The notes beneath the pieces are model-generated. The model did no database searches, had not been told where the DNA came from, and saw only the letters and a program-made list of their open reading frames with translations. 64,000 bases of DNA, taken from Bettongia penicillata ogilbyi (taxonomy: Eukaryota > Chordata > Mammalia > Diprotodontia > Potoroidae). The first letter of the stretch is position 1. Every line of letters starts with the position of its first letter. Below, in pieces: positions 23,926-34,530 of this stretch. The translations under genes and the position numbers were made by a program. Location: NCBI GenBank assembly GCA_023548195.1, contig JAJHZJ010000531.1, positions 2,714,802 to 2,778,801 on the forward strand. Direction: 5' to 3'.

Positions 23926-24661
23926 TCTACCTTGCACTAAGGTCAACACACTGAGCAGAGCAAACATTAGATAAAAGTTTATTAATAATTAATTACAAGT
24001 GTTGATTTCCTTCTTGTTCAATCCACCCCTTTCCTCCTCTGTCTGTAACCAACTGAGAGTGAGGGTAGAGATGATGTCTACCTTAGATTCAAGATCTTCA
24101 GGGCCCTTGCTCTCCATCCCACCTTGAACCATAAAGTTGATTTAGTTCCTCTCCACATGAAATTCCAAATTCTTGTCTACAAGTATTACAACTCAGAACC
24201 GCTCTGGGCCTAGGCAAAAGGGTTTTCTCCTACTCCTCCACACATTCTCTGATTTCTATTCAGCTGGACCTAGACCTCCACAAGCCCTGTCTTCCTCCAC
24301 TCTCCTCTTCCATACTGTCTTCTGGAATTCTCCTTTGTTGACAAATTTACCTTCCTTGTAAATGTCCTCTTCTCACATTCTTTTCATCTTCTGGTGCTCC
24401 CCTAAACTTAACTTTCTCCTAAAACCACCACTTCTTTTGGCACCATCTCCAAATCTTCTTCTCTCATACCCCCTGAGATACAGAGATGGGAGGAGGAATT
24501 GGTATACTCCTTATTTCCCTCTGCCTCTTTCATTTCTATCAAGGTCATTCATTCCTTTCAAATCCCTGTGGCTGTCATCTATGGATCTTCAAATCACCCT
24601 TCTCCCCAGGAAATTTTGTACCTGATTCACAGCTGCTCTTGCCCTCCCCAGCACCACGTAG

Positions 24662-24666
<5 letters not shown>

Positions 24667-24700
<34 letters not shown>
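24667..24700 (+). repeat. (CA)n microsatellite
   Basis: About 17 uninterrupted CA units. Short frames here read THTHTH and are artefacts. Confidence 0.95.
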
Positions 24701-24701
<1 letters not shown>

Positions 24702-24759
24702 TCACTAATATTTTTTTTGACTAGGTAAAGAGGCCATTCTCTGACCTATTTCTTCCCTA

Positions 24760-25032
24760 GCTTTAGTCACTAAATAGGTACTGCCTCAGTCAAACTGAGA
24801 GCTGGTAAAGACCTTAACTTAAAAAGACCAAGGCCTCCCATTGCATCCTGGGCCATCTCCATTTGTCCTGATCTGTATCTCACCGCTGGACCCAGATGGC
24901 TCTGGAGGAGAAAGTGAGACTGGTGACTTTGCACAGCCCTGTCTCACTTAAATCCAGTTCACTTACAAGTCATGGCATCAGCTGCCTGATGTTGTGATTC
25001 TCTTTGAGAAGGAAGGACAGTCAACAAACATT
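24760..25032 (+). repeat. SINE with RTE-like tail, diverged variant
   Basis: Carries 'cattgcatcctgggccatct', 'ccagatggctctggaggaga', 'ctggtgactttgcacagccc', and a tail 'gatgttgtgattctctttga'. It is related to the SINEs at 28,848 and 57,804 but older, and its tail resembles the RTE 3' end at 42,571. Confidence 0.65.
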
Positions 25033-25059
25033 AATTTACATGTATTTGCATGTTTAGTC

Positions 25060-25165
25060 TCACCCAGTAGAATGTGAAGTCCTTGAAGATAGAAACTGTT
25101 TCTCTTTGGTATTTGCATCCTAACAGCCAGCAGTGGAAGACACACACAGTCAGTACTTAATAAAA
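25060..25165 (+). repeat. L2-like 3' end
   Basis: Contains 'gtagaatgtgaagtccttga' and 'cagtacttaataaaagttc', the L2 terminal layout with substitutions. Confidence 0.5.
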
Positions 25166-25476
25166 GTTCAAGGTTTGGCCTATGGTCACAATCTACAACA
25201 TCACCATCTTTTTATTTTTTCTATATCTTCATTATATTCTCTCACTCATTGCCTAATTCTTCTTCCTCCTCTTTTTTCTCTTACCTTATCTGTTTTGCTT
25301 CTAATAGTCATAATATTGGCAATTTATACCACTTGAGCCTTTTTTAAACACTGCTTCCCTTTACTAACTCATTTTTTATTGCAACAGCCCCATGGGGTAT
25401 TTAGGTCAAGTACTGCTAACTTGTGTCACAGCTAAATAAATTGAAGCACAAAGGGACTGGCCCAAACCAGAAACAG

Positions 25477-25711
25477 TTTTTTTGTCTGATTCTCCGTGAC
25501 CCTATTTGGAATTTCCTTGACAAAGATATTCAGTGGTTTGCCATCTTTCCTCCGCTAATTTTACAGATGAGGAAACTGAGGCAAATAGGGTTAAGTGACT
25601 TGCCCAGGGTCACATAACTGGCAAGTGTCTGAAGCCAGATTTGAACTTAGGAAAATGAGTCTTCTTGACACCAGACCCAGCACTCCATTCACTGTACCAC
25701 CTAGCTGCCCA
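25477..25711 (-). repeat. MAR1 CORE-SINE, nearly full length
   Basis: Antisense MAR1: tail 'ctccgtgaccctatttggaa', 'cagtggtttgccatctttcc', core 'acagatgaggaaactgaggc', 'aagtgacttgcccagggtca', and the tRNA-like head at the end ('gtaccacctagctgccca'). Confidence 0.85.
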
Positions 25712-25989
25712 GTCTCCTTGCCTCTAAAATGACATCTCTTCTACTGCTTCCCATAAATATAGGAAACTATATTTATACTCTCCATTTTTAACTCTCCACA
25801 GGGGAGTTTACATTTCTGTTTCTACATTGTTATGTCAGTTGACATTTATTATATGTAAAGTGCTGTACCAGGTGCTACAGAAAGATACTAAAGAAATAAG
25901 AGGTATAGGTGACATAGTCTTTACTTTCAATGTCCTTAGTATTTAATTACGAAGAAAATATGAAAGAGATTTAAATGTATTTGCTCCCC

Positions 25990-26175
25990 CCCCAAAGCCC
26001 TGCACTGTGAATAAGGAAACCTGGGTTTCACTCCAGGCATTAATCAGAGAATTAGCTATGTGATTTTGAACAAGTCATTTCACTTCTGTGTCCATTTTTA
26101 CATCTGTAAAATAAGGGGCTTAAACTACGCAATCTATAAAATGCACTCCTGAGAGTCTATGATTCTGTAAGAATA
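25990..26175 (+). repeat. MIR
   Basis: Shows 'cctgggtttcactccaggca', 'gctatgtgattttgaacaag', 'acatctgtaaaataaggggc' and 'gagagtctatgattctg', in MIR order. Confidence 0.7.
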
Positions 26176-26249
26176 AATTAATATAACATAAACCATTCAT
26201 TATTGTATTTTTTCAATGGTTTTATTTAATTACCTATCCTACACACGGG

Positions 26250-26276
26250 TCATGAATGTCCAAAGGACATTCATGA
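26250..26276. other. Perfect 12-bp inverted repeat (hairpin)
   Basis: Arms 'tcatgaatgtcc' (26,250-26,261) and 'ggacattcatga' (26,265-26,276) are exact reverse complements around an aaa loop. It is not followed by a T-run that would suggest a terminator, and it lies between two MIRs. Confidence 0.9.
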
Positions 26277-26379
26277 GTCCAAATGACTAGGACAAGTCTT
26301 CTAGTTCTTTCCTGTGTTTCTAACAATGTGATCTATAATCAAATGTTTGATAAATGGCGTTTAAGAATAAGAATGGTGT

Positions 26380-26542
26380 TAGAGGGACAATGGTGTAAAG
26401 TAGAAAGAGCACCAGGTTCAAATGAGGGACCTTAGGCAAGATCCTACTGGGTCTCAGTTTCCCTATCCACAAAAGGAAAGGGGTTGGATTGGATGATCTT
26501 TAAAATCACTTCCAGGTATAATTCTGTGACCCACTGCCTGTG
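26380..26542 (+). repeat. MIR
   Basis: Contains 'accttaggcaagatcctact', 'gggtctcagtttccctatcc', 'gggttggattggatgatctt' and 'cacttccaggtataattctg'. A short internal deletion removes part of the 5' half. Confidence 0.7.
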
Positions 26543-26832
26543 ATGATGCTTAAAATCAAGAAGATTCTTAAAGATGATTTGAAAAGGCAGGGATCCTTAC
26601 ATATAGGTTTGTGGCCAATTTCCATTTGAGTTTGACACCACTAAGTTAGAGGACCAAAGATCATCTACACTACCCACTTCCTGATAGCAATAGATTCAAG
26701 ATGCAGAAAAGAGATATACATTTTGATGTACATTTGGGCAATTTGGGGAATTTCTTTTTTTTTAACCATGAATATTATAAGGATTCTATTTTTCTTTCAA
26801 TTGAAGAGGGTAAGAGGGAGAAAAAAATACAG

Positions 26833-27730
26833 TTATCCCTTCCACATTGTTAATTTCCCAATCACAGCTTCTATATATTGTGGGTCAGCAGAAGAAATTA
26901 AAGGGGAATTTGGGGGGAGATTTGCAGAAGCTGTAGAAGACTTGCAATGGCCAGCAAATGACACAGAGCCTACGACCAAATACTTAACCGAAATTTTACA
27001 AGGAGATGTAATGCTAATGAGAGTTAAAGATTTTCCCCAGCCATTCATGGGCCTACACATTAAAGGAAGCTTGATTAGGAGAGGTCCACACACTTTTTGT
27101 TAATTTCTAATGAGACATGGGTTCTCAAGGGTTGTGATGCCCTCTGGCTCTAAAAAGTGTATAAATACTCAGAGGTGAGATTTTGTTTTGGGGCTTGCTC
27201 ATTGGAAGTGTTTGTTTAACCAGATGAGTCTCTGGGCAGCCACTATGACTTTGAAAACCCAGGTGTTGGTGCTTCTTTCTCTGGTAACTATGTATATATG
27301 GTGAGACAGCTGGATCTGTCTGTTGATCTGTAATGTATATATTGCCTGTGGTCATACAGTTGGAAGCCCTGTCTGTTGGTTTTTATTTCTCTGTATTTTC
27401 TCTGAAGTTCAAGGTGCTGACTTTTCCCCCTGAACTAAGTGAATTATATGTGTGCTTGATTAAAGTGATTACTGAGGCCTGAAAAGTTGCTTTCCTTTTA
27501 GAAAAGCAGATCTAAGAACACTAGGCCCTCTTGTGTATGCTGGGGTCCTGACTGATATGGAAGATACTGTAAGCACCCTATAAAAGAAAAAAAAATTCAA
27601 ACTTCTTCCACAGTATGAAGGGCTGCGGGTGTTTGTGCAAAAAATTTTACACAGATTTTCCACATGGGGTATATCTAACCTCCACAATTTGGAAGAGATA
27701 ACTGTAAATCCTTGTCAATAAAGCATTTTT
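26833..27730 (+). repeat. Unclassified repeat-like element with promoter and poly(A) motifs
   Basis: A block with a 126-codon open frame at 26,723-27,103 (ending GDVMLMRVKDFPQP... GPHTFC; no domain recognised). Downstream are a TATA-like 'tataaatac' at about 27,161, an 'attaaag' at about 27,460, and 'caataaagc' at about 27,718. These would fit an LTR-type element or a short gene-like repeat. I cannot name it, and no matching second copy exists in the window. Confidence 0.35.
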
Positions 27731-27894
27731 AAAAAATTAAAAGATGAGAAACTCATAAAGTTAGTACAGAGTTCCAAGAAAAAAAAAATGTGCATGTAGG
27801 TGAATAGTTTGTATAAAACTGGTGAAAATTCAAGAAGAAAAAAAGGTCATTACCTGTACCTCTGGCCCGATTTTCCTACATCTAAACTTTGGTC

Positions 27895-28310
27895 ATCCGT
27901 TTTCTTATTTTTTCCTATTTTAATAATATTTTTTCTAATTACATGTAAAGAAAGTTTTCAACATTCACTTCCATGAGATTTTGAGTTCCAGACTTTTTCT
28001 CACCCCTTTCCTCCCCCAGTTCAGCAAGCAATCTGATACAGGTTACACATGTGCAATCATATCAAACATTTTCACATTAGTCATGTTGTGAAAGAAGAAT
28101 CAGAACAAAAGGGAAAAACCAAGAGAAAGAAAAAAAGAGAGAAAGAAAATAGCATGCTTCCATCTGCATTCAAACTCCATAGTTCTTTCTCTGGATGTGG
28201 ATAGCATTTTCCATTATGAGTCTTTTGGGATTGTCTTACAGCATTATTTTCCTTAGAAGTACCAAGTCTATCAAAGTTGATCATCTCACAAATTGCTGTT
28301 ACCATCAGTT
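27895..28310 (-). mobile_element. L1 3' end, antisense
   Basis: Reads on the minus strand as marsupial L1 3' UTR: 'ggaaaatgctatccacatcc', 'agagaaagaactatggagtt', 'cacaacatgactaatgtgaa', 'gtgaatgttgaaaactttct', and an A-rich end. The 5' part is truncated. The minus-strand 74-codon frame here is a chance frame. Confidence 0.75.
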
Positions 28311-28840
28311 TTATTTTCTTTGGAGACTATTCGACTTCATCGCTTTCCATCCTCTTCATCTTCCTGATCAGAGACCAGAGTCAATACTTGAGGCAGTGTT
28401 CCCTGGCTGCCTTACCCCTAGGCAGACCTTCCTTCTCTTTCTCTCAGCTACATTATAATACCAGTAGCTCCAGTAACTTAGCCTCTTTCCTGAGTGACAT
28501 CCCTGGAGAGCCCAAGATTCTGGGGGAGCACATGGTCCTTCCATCTTATCCTCATCTTCTCACCCCACCACCTTGAAAAGGCACTAAATAAATTGGCATT
28601 AGATAGAAAGAAGTGAAAGACATGAAAAAGACAACACTAGGAGAAGCCAAGAGCTTCTTAATTACATAGACAACAAGCATCCTAGTCATCTGAGCAAAGT
28701 TCGGTTTCATAGGACCATAGAATCCATGGCTTGAGTAGTGAAATGGAGAGAACATGGAAATTTAAGTCACTAGTTTGGGGGTTAGTATTAGACTTTCACT
28801 ATCTATGTCAACCTGGGGAGGTCACTTTCTCAGTCTTGAT
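28310..28840. other. Unannotated stretch
   Basis: Pyrimidine-rich sequence with overlapping frames of 87-99 codons and no recognised domains. No repeat was identified. Confidence 0.3.
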
Positions 28841-28847
28841 TTCCTTT

Positions 28848-29166
28848 GGGCAGCTAGGTGGTGCAGTGGATAGAGCACCAGTGCAGGAGTCAGACGACCT
28901 GACTTCAAATCTCACCTCAGACACTTGACACTCACTAGCTGTGTGACCTTGGGAAAGTCACTTAACCCCAGTTGCCTCATCCTGGGTTATCTCCCGTCAT
29001 CCTGATGAATATCTGGTCACTGCATTCAGATGGCTCTGGAGGAGAAGTGAGGCTGGTGACTTGCACAGCCCTCCCTCACTCAAAACAAAGTCAAGTGCAA
29101 GTCATGTAATTATTTCTCTGATGGCATGGTCTTCTTCAGCAATGAAGGATGAACACATACACACAC
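28848..29166 (+). repeat. Full-length marsupial SINE with RTE-like tail
   Basis: Runs from the tRNA-like head 'gggcagctaggtggtgcagt' through 'tcatcctgatgaatatctgg' and 'cagatggctctggaggagaa' to the tail 'atggcatggtcttcttcagc' and an (AC)n end. It is bounded by perfect 12-bp duplications of 'cttgatttcctt' (28,835-28,846 and 29,167-29,178), so both ends are intact. Resembles the family I recall as WSINE1-like; the name is tentative. Confidence 0.85.
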
Positions 29167-29269
29167 CTTGATTTCCTTCTGTCTTAAAAAAAAAGAGAGA
29201 GAGACTTAGACTTGATTGTCACAAAGGTCTCTTCCAGACATAAGTCTGTGATTCTATAAAAAGATCACG

Positions 29270-29375
29270 GGACTTATTTAACCTGGTACATATCATTTTA
29301 CTGATGAGGAAACTGAGTTCAGTGACTTGTCCAAGGTCACACAGAACCAAGATTCAGATCCAAGTTTTCTGATTG
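29270..29375 (-). repeat. CORE-SINE 3' half, antisense
   Basis: Contains 'ttttactgatgaggaaactg', 'gtgacttgtccaaggtcaca' and 'cagaaccaagattcagatcc'. Confidence 0.55.
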
Positions 29376-29376
29376 T

Positions 29377-29578
29377 AGGAGGTGGTGTGGAATAATAAAT
29401 AAAGTGCTGAACTTGATATCAAGAAGATCTGATTTCAAATCATGCCTCAACTACTTACAGCTTTGTCACCCTGGCGAAGTCACTTAACTTCTCTGTGCCT
29501 CAGTCTCATCCTCTGTAAAATGAGGAGATTGTATGCAGCTTCTATGGTCCCTTCCAGCTCTGAATATCTGATCCAGTG
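29377..29578 (+). repeat. MIR/THER1, nearly full length
   Basis: Shows 'gatctgatttcaaatcatgc', 'gcgaagtcacttaacttctc', 'tcatcctctgtaaaatgagg' and 'tatggtcccttccagctctg'. Confidence 0.8.
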
Positions 29579-29829
29579 GTCTGAATAAGCCCATTTTCTC
29601 CCCTTCTGCTACCATTCCACCTCTCCCCAAGAACAGGGAAATAGATACAAGCCGGAACTCGTTATGATATCCAGGAAAATATGTCTCTTGCAAATGTATT
29701 CATCCAATGTGTATATTTTCCAACCACCCTATACCAATTCCTATTCAGAGAATCCATTTAACACCTTTAAAAGATTAGTAAGCCTACACCTACTTCACTT
29801 GCTCTCAATTTTTATTTCTCAGTGAGTCT

Positions 29830-30200
29830 TTTCTCTCTATTCATAACCTTCTGGCCCCCCTCCCATACACACAAGCTTCCTGGAATCTGTTTTAGATGGT
29901 GCAAAAACCAGATTCCTACGAAGCAGGTCTTTGCCAAAGCAAGTCAGCAAGTTGCGACAGATAGGACAGTTTCCTGCCGACTTGCAGCAAAACCCCAGCA
30001 GATGCACTGGGTGCCCCTACAGAGCCACCTCTGACCCATCCTGTTGTGCCTTGGTATCAGAAGACTGTCTACACAGTGAGTCAGGAGGCATACCATATGT
30101 GCTGCCACACAGAGGCCCACAAAGTAGGCGAGAAGCAGACTTAGCCATTAACAGCGTCTTCTATTGTGTGTTTCATTCACATTCTTCGGATTCTTGACAG
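29830..30200. other. Possibly conserved unique segment
   Basis: A non-repetitive segment with more G+C and several retained CpGs ('cctgccgacttgcag'). Two overlapping frames of 70 and 88 codons occur here without recognised domains. It could be a conserved non-coding element or an exon of an unknown transcript; the sequence alone does not decide. Confidence 0.3.
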
Positions 30201-31250
30201 TGTTTTTTTGGATAGCAATCAGTCTATTAATTTTTTTCCTTCCATCTGAGAACCTCTCTCTAAAGCCAAGTCTTTGTATAATCCCCAGATTTACACGATC
30301 AGCTATTGGCTATCCTTCCAGGCCCTAAGGCTTGCTTAAAGTCAGCCCCAGGGGATGTGAGCTTCAGAGACTTTGCCTTACTCAATGGAATTCAATGGAG
30401 CAAGATTGCTTACTCATCCAGGATCTAGAAGGCAGTTAAGGACTCCCAGATACAATTTCTTGAATTTCTCAAAATAAAAAATAAACTCTCATGAAAAACT
30501 CCATTCACTTTGCTATTATTTAATAAAACAACATTTTCTTTATGCTTATACTGTACTATTCAGGTAGATGCTTAAAAATATTTAGTTAGACTGAATCCTC
30601 TAAAATGGAAAAGTTCCTTCAAATTGAAATAATTATGCCCCTATAAAGATATTTTCCAGTCTATACATAAGACATGACCTCTCATCAGACAACTAAAGGT
30701 GATGACTAACTAAGGATGTTCTCACTCTCTTTTGATCTGCTTGATGATGTTTCTTCCATTTTACATCTGTTATTGTTAGCAGGGATGAGACACAGAAGTA
30801 AAATAACTAAGCTTTTCTCTGCATAAAATTCACTGACCCATGTAATCATCAAACTTTGGACAGTATGTTACAGGAGAAAGAATACTAGGCTAGAATGGAA
30901 ATCTGCATTAGTACGGGACCTACCACTAACTACCCATAACACTAGAAAACTCATTTCCTGTCTCTGAGGACTCAGCTCTTACATACATATAATGAGGAAG
31001 TTGGACTATGGGCTTTCAAAGGTTCCTTTTTGCTCTAGTGATCTATAATTCTCTAACTTAGAACTTACCTATGTATTTATGATCTTGCTGATGTGGGTTT
31101 TCCCTCCATCAGTGACCCAATGATAGAAATGGTATATTGAAAATGATTATTAAACAGAAGAAAACAGTAACAAACAACATGACAGAAAGATAATGAACAA
31201 ACTCAGAATCCACCCTCCTCATTTTATCACAATTACCATGGCCTAGTCTT
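30200..31250. other. Unannotated stretch
   Basis: No gene or distinct repeat was recognised, apart from a possible MIR remnant near 30,880-31,060. Confidence 0.3.
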
Positions 31251-31254
31251 CACT

Positions 31255-31445
31255 TGGAATAACAGCTTTAGAATAGAAGGGAACTTAGAGATGAATCCAA
31301 CTTCATCATTTTAGAAATAAGCAAACTGAAATTCAGAGTGATGGATAGGTTTAAGGAAGGTTTCACAGGGGCTTCATGGCAAAACTGGAATTTGAATTCA
31401 GGTTCTTTGATTTCTTAAGTTGATTCTCTTCTACTGTACCCCAAT
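31255..31445 (-). repeat. MIR3-type CORE-SINE
   Basis: Blocks 'aacttagagatgaatccaac', 'agaaataagcaaactgaaat', 'ttgaattcaggttctttgat' and 'ttctcttctactgtacccc' fit a reverse-oriented CORE-SINE. Confidence 0.55.
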
Positions 31446-32144
31446 TCCTCTGAAGCCTTTCCCATGGCCCAGACATTCTGGGAAGGAGATTAGGAAATAA
31501 CAACAAAGATTTTAGGAATGTCAGAGAAATGTAAACCATTCAAACTCTTACCAGAAAATAACTGGTTGAAAAAAGACTTGGGGTAGATACCCCTGTCCAA
31601 CAGAGTTGCTTTTTTAAGATTGTCTCATACAGAAGTCAGTTACCATGAAACCAATATGTCTGTTCAACAGTACAAAATGGCTAAGTGATTGGTTATGCCT
31701 AAATTCAGCTCCACATCACCAGCTCAAAATGAAAGGAAATGTACTAAACAAATGCTAACAGCAGTAGCAAAAGTCTCCCAAAAGAAAAAAATAAATCTTG
31801 ATAAAATCCATAAACAAACCAGCAGAGAGATGGAACAATTGAGTGAACAAGAAAGAGTTCACAATTTATAAAACATATACTATGGAGAAAAGAATTACTA
31901 GTATTAGTCTCTTAAGGTGAGAAACAAGGAACAAAAGTAGGATTTGAAAAGACAAATATAAAAATAAATGGTTTAGGGCAAAAAGTTGGATAGTTTTGAT
32001 AAAATAATAGAGGTAAAAACAATGACTGCTATAGAATATAAAAGTGGAGATGTGCAATAAGAAGTAGTAAAGTTAAAGGAAGAACAAAAATTGAAGAAAT
32101 AATTGAAGATTATACAAATCAAGGCGATTGACCTTTAGGACAAT

Positions 32145-32350
32145 TCATAGTATCATAGATTTAGAACTAGAGATGGGGAGGGACTTTAGGGAACACCTAA
32201 AACTATCCCTAATGTTATAGCTGAGGAGACTGAGGCCCAAAGAGGAAAAATAATTTTTGAAAAGTTTCACAAGTGGTAAAGTGATAAATAGGTTAAAAAC
32301 TGAGGCATTCTGACTTCAAATTCCACATTCCCACTGTATCATTCTAAGAG
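32145..32350 (-). repeat. MIR3-type CORE-SINE
   Basis: Contains 'atcatagatttagaactaga', 'gggagggactttagggaaca', 'agctgaggagactgaggccc' and 'actgaggcattctgacttca', in the same order as the copies at 11,056 and 31,255. Confidence 0.6.
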
Positions 32351-32914
32351 ACAATGTAGAATGAATTAGTCTCTAAGAAAAATACAATGAAATAAAATAT
32401 AAAAAGATAACATTATTTCAGGAAATCATGAATGAAAATGGTTAAAAAAATAGAAATTAGGGAGCAAAATGTATATCACTAGAATAGTCCATATATAGCC
32501 ACAAGTTTAATCTGCCCAGAAATATAATCATAGAACTCCAGAGTTTCAGAATCAAAAAGAAAGTTTTATAAAAGTTTTCAGGAAGAAACAATTCATTGAT
32601 CTGGACATTTCAGTTTAAATTACTTAAAATTACTCTTTGATGAAAAAAATTAAATTAAGTGGCGTAATATAGCAAAAACTGAAAGCACTCAAGTTATTCT
32701 TACACTTCAAAATAAATTGTTTGCAAGGCTGATTATTTTCTAACAATAAAATAAAATCTACCACAAAATAGAGTTTCCCATCATTCTCCTTGAGAAAGCC
32801 CAAATTAAGCAGTTTTTAAATTGAAAATTTGATCTCCTACGTTATTCTAGTTGTCCTTTCTGAACATACTCTGGTTTATCAATAATATTTTTAAAATGGC
32901 AAACCCAGACCAAA

Positions 32915-33760
32915 AATTAATTCAGTACTCCAGATGTGGACCAACCAGGGAAGAATGCAATGGAATTATCATTTCACCAATCCTTAAATGCAGCCCAGTA
33001 TAAGGCTAGCTTTTTAGATCACTATATCGCTCAGCTGGAGCATATAAAGCCTGCAAAAGCCATTTTTTTCCAGATAAAATTCTATCTAGAAATGAGTTCC
33101 CCATACTGTACTTGGGAAATTAATATTTTACAAATATATTACCCTATCCATAATGTTTTGTATTATTGGATTCATTCCAGCATTTTTTATCTATCAAGAT
33201 AGTTATGGATTCTAACTCTGGATTAACACTATTTACCGATTTATAAAATTTATTAACACACCATGTCTAACTTTTTCCAAGTCATTGCTAAAAATGTTGA
33301 CTAGCCCAAGGACAAGTACAGATTCCTTCAGCACATTACTGTAGACCTGCTTCTAAACTGACACTGAACTATTAATAAATATTTTTGCTTCTGGCCATTC
33401 ACTCAGTTATGAACCAATTTAATTATATTGTTTAGCCTGTATCTTACCTTTTTTTACAAAACAATGTCCTTTAGCCCACATCTTACTATTTTTTCTGAAA
33501 TAACGTTGTCAGATACTTCACTAAAACCTAGTTCATTTATATTCTATATTCATAACTATACCAGTCTAATAATTTCCTCAAAAAATTAAATAAAGTTAAT
33601 CTGATACAACTTGTTCTTCAAGAAGTCAAGCTGACTTTTTGTGATAATTACTTCTTTTTCTAGATGTTCACTTGCCATCCTTTGAATAATATGTTCTAAA
33701 ATTTTACCAGGGATTGAACTCAGTTCACTGATCTGTACTTTCAGACATAAAGTTCTTCCC
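32915..33760. repeat. Old CR1/L3-like interspersed repeat
   Basis: Long, diverged block with 'ccaagtcattgctaaaaatg', 'gacaagtacagattccttca', 'caagaagtcaagctgacttt', 'ttctagatgttcacttgcca' and 'aaaattttaccagggattga'. I recall this block order from an ancient amniote repeat, but the family name and orientation are uncertain. Frames here are chance. Confidence 0.45.
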
Positions 33761-33779
33761 TCTTATTGAATTGGGAAAA

Positions 33780-34015
33780 TATTTGCCCTCCTGCAGAATA
33801 ATCTGTTTTTATTTGTATGCAATATTCAGTTTCATTTTACTGTTCTTTCTGCTTATATCATTTCAATTATTGTCCATGTTGTTTGCCTGGTTCGGCTTAT
33901 TTTGCTCTGCATCAGTTCATCCATATGCTACATATGCTACTCCAATTGTTCATTATTTCATATGTAGACTATTTCGTATGGTAGGTTTTTACTCTCAGAC
34001 TTCCACAATAAATTG
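33780..34015 (-). repeat. L1 3' region fragment, antisense (tentative)
   Basis: 'cctggttcggcttattttgc' and 'tctgcatcagttcatccata' resemble the antisense of the marsupial L1 tail region. The fragment is highly eroded. Confidence 0.35.
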
Positions 34016-34230
34016 AACATGGTCTCGAAACGAAGCACAAATAGGTAAATTTACTTTGGATCATCTCTCTCTTGTATCCTGAATGTTTGTATAGTGGGAA
34101 CCAGAGCATGGGATTGTGACCAACGACTCCACAGAAAATGTAAACTACCTTGAGTAAATATAAACAACAAAAGGTGCTCCAACTATTTTATGGGAATATT
34201 TACATGTGACCACAGGCCATCCTTGGTATT

Positions 34231-34326
34231 ATACCTCTTTTTTTCTTCCCTTTTCCTTCTTCCTCTTCTTCTCCTTCCCTTCCTCTTCCTCCTTTTCTTC
34301 CTCCTCCTCCTTCTTCTTTTTCTTCT
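34231..34326 (+). repeat. Polypyrimidine (CTT/CCT)n tract
   Basis: About 95 bp of almost pure C/T on the plus strand, with ttcttcctc-type units. Confidence 0.95.
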
Positions 34327-34530
34327 ATAAAATACCTGATCTGGCCTAAGGAGGGTTCAGAGATCCATCATTCTGCCCTTTTACTGAGAAGGACTGGGTC
34401 TTGTGAGTAAACTCTTCAATTAACCCTAATAAAACCAATTTACTACCAAACGGGCATGGGCTCCTCTTTCTTGAGTGCCTCCACATTATCTCGGAGGGTT
34501 TGCCACCTTACAGTTGCATAATCAGAGTAG
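34320..34530 (+). repeat. LTR-like segment
   Basis: A TATA-like 'ctataaaatacc' at 34,325 is followed about 100 bp later by 'aataaaacc' (about 34,428). A G/T-rich downstream stretch follows ('gagggtttgccacc'). This spacing is typical of the R region of a retroviral LTR. No internal retroviral genes, matching partner LTR or clear boundaries are visible. Confidence 0.35.

Noticed and set aside
26250..26276. Hairpin as a bacterial-type terminator
   Set aside because: The sequence is clearly vertebrate and there is no downstream T-run or upstream gene.
28848..28920. SINE head as a functional tRNA gene
   Set aside because: It has tRNA-like promoter blocks but is fused to a SINE body and lacks a complete cloverleaf.
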